From the NCBI GenBank assembly GCA_018666235.1, contig JABJAB010000066.1, forward strand, positions 1 through 64,000: DNA of 64,000 nucleotides, written 5' to 3'. The position numbers were made by a program, and so were the translations under genes. Below the pieces are notes generated by a model. That model searched no databases and was not told where the DNA came from. It saw only the letters and a program-made list of their open reading frames with translations. The DNA comes from Ilumatobacter sp. GTDB lineage: Bacteria; Actinomycetota; Acidimicrobiia; Acidimicrobiales; Ilumatobacteraceae. Within the stretch, counting starts at the first letter, position 1. Each line of letters begins with the position of its first letter. Shown here one piece after another: positions 55,566 to 64,000 of the stretch.

Positions 55566-57497
55566 TCAGCCTTTGGCCTCGGCTTCAGCTTTGAGCTCGT
55601 TGTTGACCCTCTTGGCTGCACGGGCGCGGATCGTGGGATCGAGCTCCACCTTCCGAATACGAATGTTGTGCGGCGTCACTTCGACGCACTCGTCAACGCT
55701 GATGAATTCGAGGGCACCTTCGAGCGAGAGCAGTTTCGGCGGGGTGACCTTGACGGTTTCGTCGGAGGACGATGCCCGAACGTTGGTCTGCTTCTTCTCA
55801 CGGCAGATGTTGACGTCCATGTCACCGGCGCGGGAGTTCTCTCCGATGATCATGCCCTCGTACACATCGTCGCCGGCCTTGACCATCATGGCCGAGCGGT
55901 CCTGAAGGTTGATCATGGCGTAGTTGGTCACGGGGCCCATACGGTCACTGACGAGCACACCCTGAGCACGGGCGCGAATCTCGCCGGCCCATTCCTCGTA
56001 GCCCTCGAAGATGTGGCTGATGATGCCAGTACCTCGGGTCTCGGTCATGAACTGGGTACGGAAGCCAATGAGGCCACGGGCCGGCACGAGGTAGTCGAGG
56101 CGAACCCAACCAGAGCCGCCCATGTTCTGCATCCGACCCTTGCGGGTGGCAAGCAGCTGTGTGACCGCACCGAGGTACTCGTCGGGGACATCGATGGTGA
56201 CACGCTCAACAGGCTCGTGCACCTTGCCGTCGATCTCTTTGGTCAGCACGATCGGCTTGCCGACAGTCAGCTCGAAGCCTTCGCGACGCATCTGCTCGAC
56301 GAGGATCGCCAACTGCAGTTCACCACGAGCTTGGACTTCCCAAGCGTCGGGACGCTCGGTCGGCAGCACCCGGATCGACACGTTGCCGATGAGTTCCTGG
56401 TCGAGGCGAGCCTTGACCAGGCGGGCGGTGAGCTTCTTGCCTTCGCGGCCTGCGAGCGGCGAGGTGTTGATGCCGATGGTCATCGACAGCGCAGGCTCAT
56501 CGACGGTGATGAGCGGGAGCGCAACTGGGTGCTCGAGGTCGGCCAGCGTCTCACCGATGAAGATGTCCTCGATGCCGGCGATCGCGGCAAGGTCGCCCTG
56601 GCGAGCGGAATTGACAGGAACGCGTTCGAGGTGTTCGGTGAGGAAGAGCTCGGCGATCTTGGCGCGACCGATCGTGCCGTCGACCTTGCACCAGGCAACT
56701 GACTGGCCTTTCTTGATCTCGCCTTCCATGATGCGCAGCAGCGCAAGGCGACCGAGGTACGGCGAGGAGTCAAGGTTGGTGACCCACGCCTGCAGCGGTG
56801 CGCCCTCGGTATAGGTCGGCGCCGGGATGCTCTCGAGGAGGACGTTGACGAACGGCGTCAGATCCTTGCCGGTGATCTCGCCCTTGACGATCGCGTGTGC
56901 TTCGTCGAGGTCGAGCGTCGCCCAGCCGTCGCGGCCCGAGCAGTAGACGATGGGGAACTCGACCTGGTCTTCGCGGGCATCGAGATCGAAGAAGAGTTCG
57001 TAGACCTCGTCGACGACCTCGGCGGTGCGGGCGTCGGGGCGATCGATCTTGTTGATCGCCAGGATGACCGGCAGGTCGCGAGCGAGTGCCTTGCGGAGGA
57101 CGAAGCGAGTCTGCGGCAGCGGGCCCTCAGCCGAGTCGACGAGCAGCACGATGCCGTCGACCATTGTCAGGGCACGCTCGACTTCGCCACCGAAGTCGGC
57201 GTGGCCCGGGGTGTCGACGATGTTGAGGGTGATCTTCTCGCCGCTGGCCTTGTCGTCCCACACGAGTGAGGTGTTCTTGGCGAGGATCGTGATGCCCTTC
57301 TCTTTTTCGAGGTCGCCGGAGTCCATGACCCGCTCGACGACTTCTTCATGTGCGCCGAAGGCACCGGACTGCTGCAGCATGGCGTCGACAAGGGTGGTCT
57401 TGCCGTGGTCGACGTGCGCGACGATCGCGAGGTTTCTGATGTCGGTACGCGACGAGACGGCGCCCGAATCTGTGAGGGGGGTTTCGGTGGAAGACAC
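55566..57497 (-). CDS. typA: Ribosome-associated GTPase TypA/BipA
   Basis: 643 residues. A translational GTPase acting in 50S assembly and stress adaptation. G domain with AHVDHGKTTLVDAMLQQSGAF (P-loop), MDSGDLEKEKGITI (switch I region), DTPGHADFGGEVERAL, AINKIDRPDARTAEV and YCSGRDGWA. Domains II, III and V follow with AWVTNLDSSPYLGRLALLRIMEGEIKKGQ and a C-terminal domain of TypA (about 480-610). Start at 57497 is a plausible ATG. Complete. Confidence 0.95.
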   Translation of the reverse strand: MSSTETPLTDSGAVSSRTDIRNLAIVAHVDHGKTTLVDAMLQQSGAFGAHEEVVERVMDSGDLEKEKGITILAKNTSLVWDDKASGEKITLNIVDTPGHADFGGEVERALTMVDGIVLLVDSAEGPLPQTRFVLRKALARDLPVILAINKIDRPDARTAEVVDEVYELFFDLDAREDQVEFPIVYCSGRDGWATLDLDEAHAIVKGEITGKDLTPFVNVLLESIPAPTYTEGAPLQAWVTNLDSSPYLGRLALLRIMEGEIKKGQSVAWCKVDGTIGRAKIAELFLTEHLERVPVNSARQGDLAAIAGIEDIFIGETLADLEHPVALPLITVDEPALSMTIGINTSPLAGREGKKLTARLVKARLDQELIGNVSIRVLPTERPDAWEVQARGELQLAILVEQMRREGFELTVGKPIVLTKEIDGKVHEPVERVTIDVPDEYLGAVTQLLATRKGRMQNMGGSGWVRLDYLVPARGLIGFRTQFMTETRGTGIISHIFEGYEEWAGEIRARAQGVLVSDRMGPVTNYAMINLQDRSAMMVKAGDDVYEGMIIGENSRAGDMDVNICREKKQTNVRASSSDETVKVTPPKLLSLEGALEFISVDECVEVTPHNIRIRKVELDPTIRARAAKRVNNELKAEAEAKG

Positions 57498-57671
57498 GGC
57501 TGACCACGCTATCGACGTTTCACAACCGAACGATCGATGCGCCCGTGGTCACATGCGACCCTGAGACGTTTCTTGCTGTCCGCAAGGTTGGCGCCCACGA
57601 CCCAGGCTCCGAGTTCAACCCCGAGCGGGGACATCCCTCAGGCTCATGCGACCGGCACATACGATGACGCT

Positions 57672-58442
57672 ATGACAGACCGGCTCGAGAACATCGATGC
57701 CACTGCAGCGTCTCCAGCGCCGGGCACCGACGGGGCGATCTCTACGCCGCTTCCCCCGAAATCGCTTGAGAACGGACCCGACCTCAAACGTCAGCGGATC
57801 CTCGCGGTCAACGGTGCGATCGCGCTTCTTGCCGCCGTCGTGCTGGCCCTGCTCTGGGTCTCAGCGCTGAGCAGCCGTGACACCGCAACGACGGAACGCG
57901 ACGCCGCTCAGGCCGCTGCGACCGAAGAAGCCGAGCGCACGGCTGATGCGCTGGACTCGCTCGCAGCGACCGAAGTCAACCTCGAAACCGCCCTTGCGGA
58001 CAACGAACAACTCACCGCAGAGTTGGCTGCCGCCGAGGCGGACGCCGCCGAAGCAACCGCAGCGACAGCTCGAGCGGACGAGGCCGAAGCGACGCTTGCC
58101 GTCGTGCGAGTTGAAAACGAAACGTTGGCGGCCGAGATCACGACACTTGAGACATCGCTGTCTGCCTCGCAAGGGGCCACACCAGCCGTGGTTTTCGACA
58201 TCAGCACCGCACCGAATCTGGCGCGCTACATCGGCGAACAGCTCTCGTCATCATCCCGGCCCACCGTGTTGGGCGATGGCCAGACCACGTGTCTCGGCAC
58301 AGCCGTGGTGAACGACATCGGCCTCGCAACACTTGGTTCGGGCCTTGCGTCCGGGGCATCGACGAGCGAGAGCACCGCAGTGGTCGAAGCGATTGAACGA
58401 GCCGCTGTCAGTTGCAGCATCGATCCCAGCGCGATCTTCTGA
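57672..58442 (+). CDS. Single-pass membrane protein with coiled-coil ectodomain
   Basis: 256 residues from the ATG at 57672; the longer frame lacks start support. A short Pro/Ser N-terminus, one membrane helix at about 45-65 (ILAVNGAIALLAAVVLALLWV), then a long alanine/glutamate/threonine helix (about 70-165), with heptad-like spacing, suggesting a coiled coil. The C-terminal 80 residues form a small domain with two cysteines (TTCLGTA and VSCSID) that could form a disulfide. I do not recognise it. It is convergent with the P450 gene and divergent from typA. Confidence 0.7.
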   Translation: MTDRLENIDATAASPAPGTDGAISTPLPPKSLENGPDLKRQRILAVNGAIALLAAVVLALLWVSALSSRDTATTERDAAQAAATEEAERTADALDSLAATEVNLETALADNEQLTAELAAAEADAAEATAATARADEAEATLAVVRVENETLAAEITTLETSLSASQGATPAVVFDISTAPNLARYIGEQLSSSSRPTVLGDGQTTCLGTAVVNDIGLATLGSGLASGASTSESTAVVEAIERAAVSCSIDPSAIF

Positions 58443-58460
58443 TCGCAGGGCCGAACCCAA

Positions 58461-59660
58461 TCAGCGAACGTCGCAGCCGAGCCGGAACGACTGGACAGCG
58501 CGAGCGAAGATGTTCGATTCGACGTCCGGCTCGGTGACCGCGGTCAAGTTCGTCACCCGCGCGCTGAGTTGACCGAACACCGCTGCCAACGTCGCACGGG
58601 CAACGTGTGTGCCGATGCAGAGGTGCGTGCCGAAACCGAACGCAACGTGATTATTCGGACTCCGTTCGATGTCGAAACTGAACGCATCGTCGAACACGTC
58701 CTCGTCCCGATTCGCTGACGGGTACAACAGCACCAGTCGATCGCCGCGCTCGATCGACTGGCCACCGACCACGGCGTCTTCGCCGGCTCGTCGGAACATG
58801 TTGTTGAGCGGCGTCACCCACCGCAGCACTTCCTCGACCCCGCCGGCAACCAACGAGCTATCCGCTCCCATTGCATCCCATTGGTCGGGGTGATCGACAA
58901 ACACCCGGAGGCCATGGCTGATCGCAGTCCGTGTGGTCTCCGCTCCACCGGAGATGAAGAGGCCGACCTCGTGCACGATCGCCTCAGGCGACAGCGGCTC
59001 TCCATCGATCGTCGAGTGCACCCACGTCGAGATCAGGTCGTCAGCGGGGTTCGCATACCGGTCCATCGCGACCCTCTGCAGCTCGTCGACGAACTCCATG
59101 TTCGCCGCAAAGAACTCGCGGAAGATCTTGCCGTCGCGTTCCCGCATGTCGGTTCGCATCAACCGTTCCGACCAGGACTTCACTTCGGGCCAGAGATCTT
59201 CGGAGAAGCCAAGGAGGCGAGCTGTGAGTCGCGCCGGCAATTGTCCGGATAACGCATCGACGACTTCCATCTCGTCGCCTGCGGCGAGCGCGGTATCGAT
59301 CAGCCCGCGCGTGAGCTCGTCGATCTCGGCGACGCGGTCGTCGACAGACTTCTTCGTGAAGCTGGGCTGCACCAGCATTCGCTGCTGCCGGTGACGCGGG
59401 TCGTCCTGGGCGATCATGTTGATCTCGCTCGGTGACCACAGCGCCCGGTATCCCTGACCAGAGAGGAACACTGTCGACCGGCGTTCGACGTCGAGGAGAT
59501 CCGCGTGTCGCGTCACGCCCCACAGTCCATTGCGGTCGTCGCGGTACACCGGCTCGTTCGTACGCATCCACGCCCAGGCATCGTGTGGGTCGCTGCTGTA
59601 GAAGTCGGGGTCGAGCAGGTCGTAGACCCGCCGGCCGGTTGCGGTTTCCACGGTGGCCAT
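58461..59660 (-). CDS. Cytochrome P450
   Basis: 399 residues from the ATG at 59660 (MATVETATGRRVYD), one base after the TGA of the enoyl-CoA hydratase, so the two are coupled. I-helix FISGGAETTRTAI (usual A/GGxET with Ser for Ala), K-helix ExxR in VEEVLRW, and the heme loop VAFGFGTHLCIGTHVARA with the ligand cysteine. Bacterial CYP families of actinobacteria with steroid or fatty-acid substrates look alike, but family number cannot be assigned. It needs a ferredoxin partner, not in view. A co-transcribed enoyl-CoA hydratase suggests an acyl or sterol ring substrate. Confidence 0.93.
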   Translation of the reverse strand: MATVETATGRRVYDLLDPDFYSSDPHDAWAWMRTNEPVYRDDRNGLWGVTRHADLLDVERRSTVFLSGQGYRALWSPSEINMIAQDDPRHRQQRMLVQPSFTKKSVDDRVAEIDELTRGLIDTALAAGDEMEVVDALSGQLPARLTARLLGFSEDLWPEVKSWSERLMRTDMRERDGKIFREFFAANMEFVDELQRVAMDRYANPADDLISTWVHSTIDGEPLSPEAIVHEVGLFISGGAETTRTAISHGLRVFVDHPDQWDAMGADSSLVAGGVEEVLRWVTPLNNMFRRAGEDAVVGGQSIERGDRLVLLYPSANRDEDVFDDAFSFDIERSPNNHVAFGFGTHLCIGTHVARATLAAVFGQLSARVTNLTAVTEPDVESNIFARAVQSFRLGCDVR

Positions 59661-59661
59661 C

Positions 59662-60468
59662 TCAGGAACCTGTGTAGTGAGGCGCACGCTTCTCGACAAA
59701 CGCAGCCACCGCTTCAGCATGGTCGTTCGTGTGGAAGCAGGTCATCTCCAATGCCGTCGACACGTCGAAGCTCGTGAGCAACGCCTGTTTGATCTGTTGG
59801 TTGACGCTGATCTTCGTTCCTTGCACAGCAAGCGGGGGTTGCGCTGCCAAGTCGTCAGCCCACCGTCGGGCGCTCGTCGCAACATCAGCACGGTCGCACA
59901 CCTCGGCAGCGATCCCGAGGCGGAGGGCTTCATCGGCCCCCAGCGGGAGCCCGAGCATCAGATGGCGCTTCGCTGCAAGCGGGCCGACGAGCAGCGGCCA
60001 GATTGCCGCCCCACCATCGCCTGCGACCAGTCCGACCTTCACGTGCGGATCGATCAGCGCTGCGGTATCGGCCATGACGATCACATCGCACATCAGTGCG
60101 ATGGATGCACCCAGTCCGACCGCTGGGCCGTTCAGCGCACAAATGACCGGTGGCTCGATATCGAGCTGATCCCAGATGATCTGCTTGCCTTCACGCCGCA
60201 GCCGATTGAGGCGATCGGGTGAACTGAGCTGTGGAAACCATGACATGTCACCCCCAGCCGAGAACGCCGGGCCGTGGCCTGTGAGCACGATGGCGCGCGC
60301 ACCTGCGATGAGCTCGTCTTCACCGACGGCCAGGTAGCGGAACAGCTCTGCCAGCTCCCGGTGCAGCAGTTCGTCAACCGCGTTCATCGCCGAGTTCGGA
60401 TGGTCGATCGTGACGAGCACGACGTGTCCGTCGCGTTCGACGGTGATCGTTTCGAGGTCGACTCCCAT
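59662..60468 (-). CDS. Enoyl-CoA hydratase/isomerase family protein
   Basis: 268 residues from the ATG at 60468 (MGVDLETITVERDG); a longer frame extends into the DUF1800 region. Crotonase fold: VVLVTIDHPNSAMNAVDELLHRELAEL at the start, VLTGHGPAFSAGGDMSWF with the first oxyanion-hole glycine and the GGD motif, then ICALNGPAVGLGASIALMCDVIVMADTAALIDPHVKVGLVAGDGGA. The catalytic Glu-pair pattern is not complete: AGDGG contains the Asp seen in hydrolase/isomerase subfamilies, so it might be an isomerase or hydratase without the second glutamate. Coupled to the P450 one base downstream. Confidence 0.88.
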   Translation of the reverse strand: MGVDLETITVERDGHVVLVTIDHPNSAMNAVDELLHRELAELFRYLAVGEDELIAGARAIVLTGHGPAFSAGGDMSWFPQLSSPDRLNRLRREGKQIIWDQLDIEPPVICALNGPAVGLGASIALMCDVIVMADTAALIDPHVKVGLVAGDGGAAIWPLLVGPLAAKRHLMLGLPLGADEALRLGIAAEVCDRADVATSARRWADDLAAQPPLAVQGTKISVNQQIKQALLTSFDVSTALEMTCFHTNDHAEAVAAFVEKRAPHYTGS

Positions 60469-60521
60469 GCCAGCGAACGTACCGTTGGGCACCCGGACCA
60501 CCCGCACCGGAGCGTGCAGTC

Positions 60522-60550
60522 CCCACCTGCCCCCACCTGTCTCCCACCTG
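60522..60550. repeat. Three direct CCCACCTG repeats in the ECH/DUF1800 intergenic region
   Basis: CCCACCTG recurs at 60522-60529, 60532-60539 and 60543-60550, with 10 and 11 bases from start to start, close to one helical turn. They sit 42-70 bases before the DUF1800 start and 54-82 bases before the divergent ECH start. This could be a regulator binding array. No family can be proposed. Confidence 0.45.
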
Positions 60551-60591
60551 TCTCCGTCAGAATTCTTACTTCGCTCGTTCACCATCGAGGC

Positions 60592-61848
60592 ATGAATCAA
60601 CAACGAGCTGTCGGATGGCTCCATCGACGGGCCGGTCTCGGCCTCCATCCCGACGACCTCGCCGCGGCCGTCGCCCGCGGCGCCGCGGCGGAACTCGCTG
60701 CGATCTCGGCTCCTCCCACCGAGCTCGCAGACCCGTGGGCCGGCTTGGAACTCGACCCGCAGGACGGTGGGCGTGCCGAAGCGGTACTCGCTTGGATCGG
60801 CGCGCTCCACGGATCGACACAGCCATTCCAAGATCGCCGCACACTGCTACTCCACGGCTGGCTGGTGAGCGCAATCGACAAAGTCACGATCCCGGAGCTG
60901 ATGGTCGAGCAGATCCGGTTGTTCATGAACCACGGCGGCGACTCATTTCCCGACTTGCTCCGCAGCATCACGACCAACCCGGCGATGCTCGTCTACCTCG
61001 ACGGCCGCACATCCACCGCCGAGGCTCCGAATGAGAACTACGGGCGTGAACTCCTCGAACTGTTCGCACTCGGCGTGGGGCACTACAACGAGGACGACGT
61101 GCAATCCGCTGCACGAGCGCTGACCGGCTGGATTGTGCGCCGCGAAGACAATCTTGCCCAGTTCGTTCTACGACGCCACGACGCCACACCGCAGACCCTG
61201 CTCGGTGTCGCCGGCGTAGACGATGTCGACTCGGTCATCGGCGCGGTCGTCGACCATGAGCGCCACGCAACGTTCGTTGCGACTCGGATCATGCGCGAGT
61301 ACCTCGGAGAGCTGACCGGTTCGGCCGCATCCGACGTCATCGAGGCCCTCCGTTCGGCGTACCTCGATGGCGACCAACGACTGGACCCGGTGATCGTGCG
61401 AGCGCTCGAACTCGGTCTCGAAGACCTCGGCGGGCCGCACGAAATGGGCTCAATGGTGTTGGCTCCGATTCCTTGGTTGATGATCTGCGCGCGGGCGACG
61501 GGTGTCGGTCTGCGCGCTCTTCAGCGCGGCAGCAGCGGGGCATTCCGCGACATGGGCCAGGTTCCGCTGCTGCCTCCTGGCGTTGCGGGGTGGCCCGCGG
61601 GCATCGAGTGGCTCACATCGAGCGCCGTCGTCGCTCGGACTCGACTCGCCGCGACGATCGCCGAAACGACCGATCAGAGCGAACCCCTTGCCATCGCCAT
61701 GAGTGACGAGGACTTCGACCTCGCTGCACAGCACCTCGGTCTCGGCGACTCGTTCACCACATCGACGATGTCGGCCATCCGATCGACAACCGACCCAGCG
61801 GCGCGACTCGCCATCGCGCTCGTCAGCCCGGAGAACTTGCTCGCATGA
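60592..61848 (+). CDS. DUF1800 family protein
   Basis: 418 residues from the ATG at 60592 (MNQQRAVGWLHRRAGLGLHPD). The family marker is the RRAGFG-like RRAGLG near the N-terminus and NENYGRELLELFALGVGHYNEDDVQSAARALTGW in the middle; both are intact. GMTGxG-like blocks follow, e.g. GGPHEMGSMV. It has no signal peptide in this start, although relatives are often exported. Overlaps the DUF1501 gene by 4 bases, the standard pairing in many bacteria. The joint role is unknown; the pair is often thought to have to do with cell-envelope or secreted proteins. Confidence 0.88.
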   Translation: MNQQRAVGWLHRRAGLGLHPDDLAAAVARGAAAELAAISAPPTELADPWAGLELDPQDGGRAEAVLAWIGALHGSTQPFQDRRTLLLHGWLVSAIDKVTIPELMVEQIRLFMNHGGDSFPDLLRSITTNPAMLVYLDGRTSTAEAPNENYGRELLELFALGVGHYNEDDVQSAARALTGWIVRREDNLAQFVLRRHDATPQTLLGVAGVDDVDSVIGAVVDHERHATFVATRIMREYLGELTGSAASDVIEALRSAYLDGDQRLDPVIVRALELGLEDLGGPHEMGSMVLAPIPWLMICARATGVGLRALQRGSSGAFRDMGQVPLLPPGVAGWPAGIEWLTSSAVVARTRLAATIAETTDQSEPLAIAMSDEDFDLAAQHLGLGDSFTTSTMSAIRSTTDPAARLAIALVSPENLLA

Positions 61849-63146
61849 TCACCATTTCCCGACGCCGATTCCTTGCCCTCACCGGTGGCGTCCTCGCGAC
61901 CGGATGCACCGCTGCTCGCGAGGCCGACATCGTCGTTCCCTCCCCGACCACCGCCGGCACATCGCCAACGACGACATCGACCGTGCCAGGAGTCGTCACC
62001 TCCGTGTCGTCGACCGAGCCAGCCCCGTTCGGCAACAACGTGCTGGTGCTCGTCGAACTGCGGGGCGGCAACGACGCGGTCAACACACTGCCCCCACTGA
62101 CCGGCGCCTACCGTGACCTCCGCCCGACCATCGCTCTGCCCGAAACCGACCTGGTGATGAGCGAGCACTTCGGCCCGCACGGTCTTCATCCGTCGCTGGC
62201 CCCGCTGCTCGATCTCGCCGATGCCGGTCGGCTGGCCACGCTTGCGGGGATCGGCTTCGAGGACCCGGACCGCTCTCACTTCGTGTCGCTCGACCGATGG
62301 GCCCGAGCCGATCGGATGGACGACGGACTCGGCTGGCTCGGTCGATGGATCGACACGCTGCCAGACGAACTCCCCTCCCTCGGAGCGACCGCGCTCGGCG
62401 GCAGCGGCGACGTCTTGCTCGGAGCGAAGGCGCCGGGCACGGTGATCGATGGCGTCGATGCCTTCGCCTTCCCGACGCTGCTCAGCAACGGGTCGATGAG
62501 GGCGCTGGGTGACAGTCCCGCTGACAGCTCGCACGGTTCCAACGACCCGATGCTTGCGGCGGCGCGACGGGCGTTCGTCGACTCCGTCGGAGCGACCGAG
62601 GAGTTCGATGCCATCGCCGACGCGGTTCGGTCCCGCGTCCCCGAACGCGAGCCAGGCGATCTGGGTCCAGCCCTGGGAGCGTTCACCACCGGTCTGGCCG
62701 TGGCGGCCGAGATGATTCTCGGCGACATTGGGACTCGTGTCGTCTCGATCTCGGTGAACGGATTCGACACGCACAGCGATCAGCTGGCCCAACATGCAGA
62801 TCTCCTCAGTGACCTTGCGCAGGGGTTAACGCAGTTCTGGGCGACACTCGACGAGGTCGGAGCCGCCGACTGCGTGCTGGTCGCGACCACCAGCGAATTC
62901 GGTCGACGCGTCGCCGAGAACGCGAGCAACGGTTGCGACCATGGTGCGGCCGGCGTGTCATTCGTGATGGGCAACTCGATTGTGCCCGGCCTCTCCGGTG
63001 CCCTCGATACCGCCGACCTCCTCGATGGCGACCTCCGCCCACAAATCGATCCACGAGTACTGATGACCGCCTGCCTCGACTGGCTTGGCGCCGATGTGGA
63101 GCAGATCATCGGCCAACGACACGACGATGTGCCGATCATCGCGTGA
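61845..63146 (+). CDS. DUF1501 family protein, Tat-exported lipoprotein
   Basis: 433 residues. Twin-arginine signal SRRRFLALTGGVLATGC with a lipobox-like ATGC, so the mature protein is likely exported folded and lipidated. A Ser/Thr/Pro linker (about 30-65) precedes the main domain: VLVLVELRGGNDAVNTLPPL, EHFGPHGLHPSLAPLLDLADAGRLATL, GIGFEDPDRSHFVSLDRWARAD, RVVSISVNGFDTHSDQLAQHADLLSDLAQGLTQFW, then VLVATTSEFGRRVAENASNGCDHGAAGVSFVMG. The family is distantly related to the alkaline-phosphatase/sulfatase superfamily (H, D and N metal-site pattern), but no activity is established. Confidence 0.9.
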   Translation: MITISRRRFLALTGGVLATGCTAAREADIVVPSPTTAGTSPTTTSTVPGVVTSVSSTEPAPFGNNVLVLVELRGGNDAVNTLPPLTGAYRDLRPTIALPETDLVMSEHFGPHGLHPSLAPLLDLADAGRLATLAGIGFEDPDRSHFVSLDRWARADRMDDGLGWLGRWIDTLPDELPSLGATALGGSGDVLLGAKAPGTVIDGVDAFAFPTLLSNGSMRALGDSPADSSHGSNDPMLAAARRAFVDSVGATEEFDAIADAVRSRVPEREPGDLGPALGAFTTGLAVAAEMILGDIGTRVVSISVNGFDTHSDQLAQHADLLSDLAQGLTQFWATLDEVGAADCVLVATTSEFGRRVAENASNGCDHGAAGVSFVMGNSIVPGLSGALDTADLLDGDLRPQIDPRVLMTACLDWLGADVEQIIGQRHDDVPIIA

Positions 63147-63271
63147 TGCGTGAAACCAGTTCGGACGGCCAGACCCCAGCGCCGAGCCAGCCATCCGAGC
63201 GAAGCGAGTTCGGACGGCAGCCCGAAGACGTCTGACCAGCAACGCAGCTGCCGGAACCGACGAAGTCGGCA

Positions 63272-63289
63272 TCCCTGCGCAGCAGGGAC
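63272..63289 (-). terminator. Stem-loop downstream of the acyl-CoA dehydrogenase-like gene
   Basis: TCCCTG and CAGGGA pair around a loop of about five bases, near 63272-63289, within 20 bases after the stop of the partial gene at 63292 (minus strand). No T-run. Nearby, GTTCGGACGGC recurs twice between 63150 and 63225; its role is unclear. Confidence 0.3.
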
Positions 63290-63291
63290 AG

Positions 63292-64000
63292 TCAGAACAT
63301 GGAGATGTCGGTGTCCTGACCGAGCAACAGCTGCCCGATTTTCTCGTTCAGCTTCGGCGCGGTCTGAATGTGTTGGGTCACCACGTGGGCATCGCGCAGA
63401 CAACGCCCGAGCACGCTCGTGTCGTACACGGCGGTACCACCGGCCAGCGTGAACGCCGCATCGGCGACCGTTGCACCGACTGTGGCTGCGTGCGTCGCCG
63501 CAAGCCGGATCGAGGTCCGCTGTTCGATCGTCACTGCCGCACCCTCAGCGATCGTTGCCCACGCACCGTCCAGTTCGTCGAGCAGGAAGGCCCTGGCCGA
63601 GCGCAGCTTGGCCTCGGCACGGGCCAGCTCGATCTGAGTGAACGAGTTCTGCGCCAGCGTACGCGACGAGTACTGCGGCCTCTTTCCCTGGGCAAGGTCG
63701 TTCAGCTCATCAAGTGCGTGTCGACCCACTCCGAGTCCAACGGCGCTGACCCCGGCTGCAAGCAATGTGAAGTTCGGGAAACGAGACAGCGGTGTGTCGA
63801 CGACTGGAGGAGTGACGCCAGGTTGCATCGTGTAACTCGCCGGAGCGAACGCGTCGCTCACGGAATAGTCGAGCGACCCTGACCCACGCATGCCACCGGT
63901 GTGCCAGGTGTCGTGGAAGTCGACGTCATCTTGCGGGAACCAGCACAGCCGGAACGTACCGTCGTCGCAACGCGCTCCTCCCAACACCCATTGGCAGTGC
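63292..64000 (-). CDS. Acyl-CoA dehydrogenase/flavin-dependent monooxygenase-like, C-terminal part
   Basis: At least 236 residues; the start lies beyond 64000. The visible part has the acyl-CoA-dehydrogenase-like fold: QWVLGGAR, LCWFPQDDVDFHDTWHTGGMRGSGSLDYSVSDAFAP (middle beta domain with TGGMRGSGS), then the C-terminal helical domain AAGVSAVGLGVGRHALDELNDLAQGKRPQYSS, EAKLRSARAFLLDELDGAWATI and GGTAVYDTSVLGRCLRDAHVVTQHIQ. The pattern fits the HpaB/HsaA-type acyl-CoA dehydrogenase-like monooxygenases, which hydroxylate phenols or steroid rings with FADH2/FMNH2, more than true fatty acyl-CoA dehydrogenases, as there is no catalytic Glu signature in view. Incomplete, so uncertain. Confidence 0.75.
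   Translation of the reverse strand, partial: HCQWVLGGARCDDGTFRLCWFPQDDVDFHDTWHTGGMRGSGSLDYSVSDAFAPASYTMQPGVTPPVVDTPLSRFPNFTLLAAGVSAVGLGVGRHALDELNDLAQGKRPQYSSRTLAQNSFTQIELARAEAKLRSARAFLLDELDGAWATIAEGAAVTIEQRTSIRLAATHAATVGATVADAAFTLAGGTAVYDTSVLGRCLRDAHVVTQHIQTAPKLNEKIGQLLLGQDTDISMF

Noticed and set aside
1..64000. CRISPR arrays, insertion sequences, prophage or integron features
   Set aside because: No regularly spaced repeats, no transposase, integrase or phage structural genes were seen in any frame.

Overview
The window is chromosomal DNA from a high-GC actinobacterium. Rv2466c-type (mycothiol-linked) reductase, CarD, an F420-type luciferase-like oxidoreductase, RNase J, the rimO-pgsA-cinA order and frequent GTG starts all point to Actinomycetota. 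A marine Acidimicrobiia/Ilumatobacter-like lineage is my best guess, but that is inference. Nearly every base is genic and no gene-free stretch exceeds 300 bases. I saw no CRISPR array, insertion sequence, prophage or rRNA.

Layout. 1-1090 (-): N-terminal half of GTP-dependent PEP carboxykinase that changes, in frame, into ferric-reductase-like membrane sequence at the left edge. 1226-5857: a sulfane-sulfur block with a rhodanese lipoprotein, a TauE/SafE exporter, two rhodaneses and a persulfide-dioxygenase-like MBL-rhodanese fusion, facing a divergent GntR regulator across a region with shared operator-like motifs. 5936-9292: FKBP isomerase, class III aminotransferase, HIBADH-type dehydrogenase and CarD. 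9443-11723: tRNA-Arg(TCT) and a 711-residue glycine-rich surface protein. 11806-16083: cinA, pgsA, rimO and an SMP-30 protein. 16128-24338: ftsK, a lipoprotein, YidB-like protein, RNase J, dapA, a winged-helix protein and a YbhN-type membrane protein. 24424-32291: malic enzyme, a polar amino-acid ABC transporter, acyl-CoA ligase, a membrane protein, tpx and dapB.

32488-44249 (-) is the translation/RNA cluster rimP-nusA-ylxR-infB-[DsbA-like]-rbfA-truB-ribF-rpsO-pnp, with a hairpin in the rimP leader. 44530-49927 holds proS, a MaoC hydratase plus SDR pair resembling a split MFE-2, a geranylgeranyl-reductase-type flavoprotein and a small acidic protein. 50007-53064 is a MoxR-DUF58-VWA operon. 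53086-57497 has a PPOX protein, an LLM oxidoreductase, larE and typA. 57672-64000 has a membrane coiled-coil protein, a P450/enoyl-CoA hydratase pair, a DUF1800-DUF1501 secreted pair and a partial acyl-CoA dehydrogenase.

The most notable item is the DsbA/Rv2466c-like gene between infB and rbfA. Its reading frame is complete only if an in-frame TGA, exactly at the catalytic cysteine position, is read through. A hairpin with bacterial SECIS geometry follows that TGA, so it is a strong selenocysteine candidate that routine gene calling would truncate. A second theme is a family of 31-bp palindromes lying 2-6 nt after stop codons (three copies plus a 16-nt minimal form).
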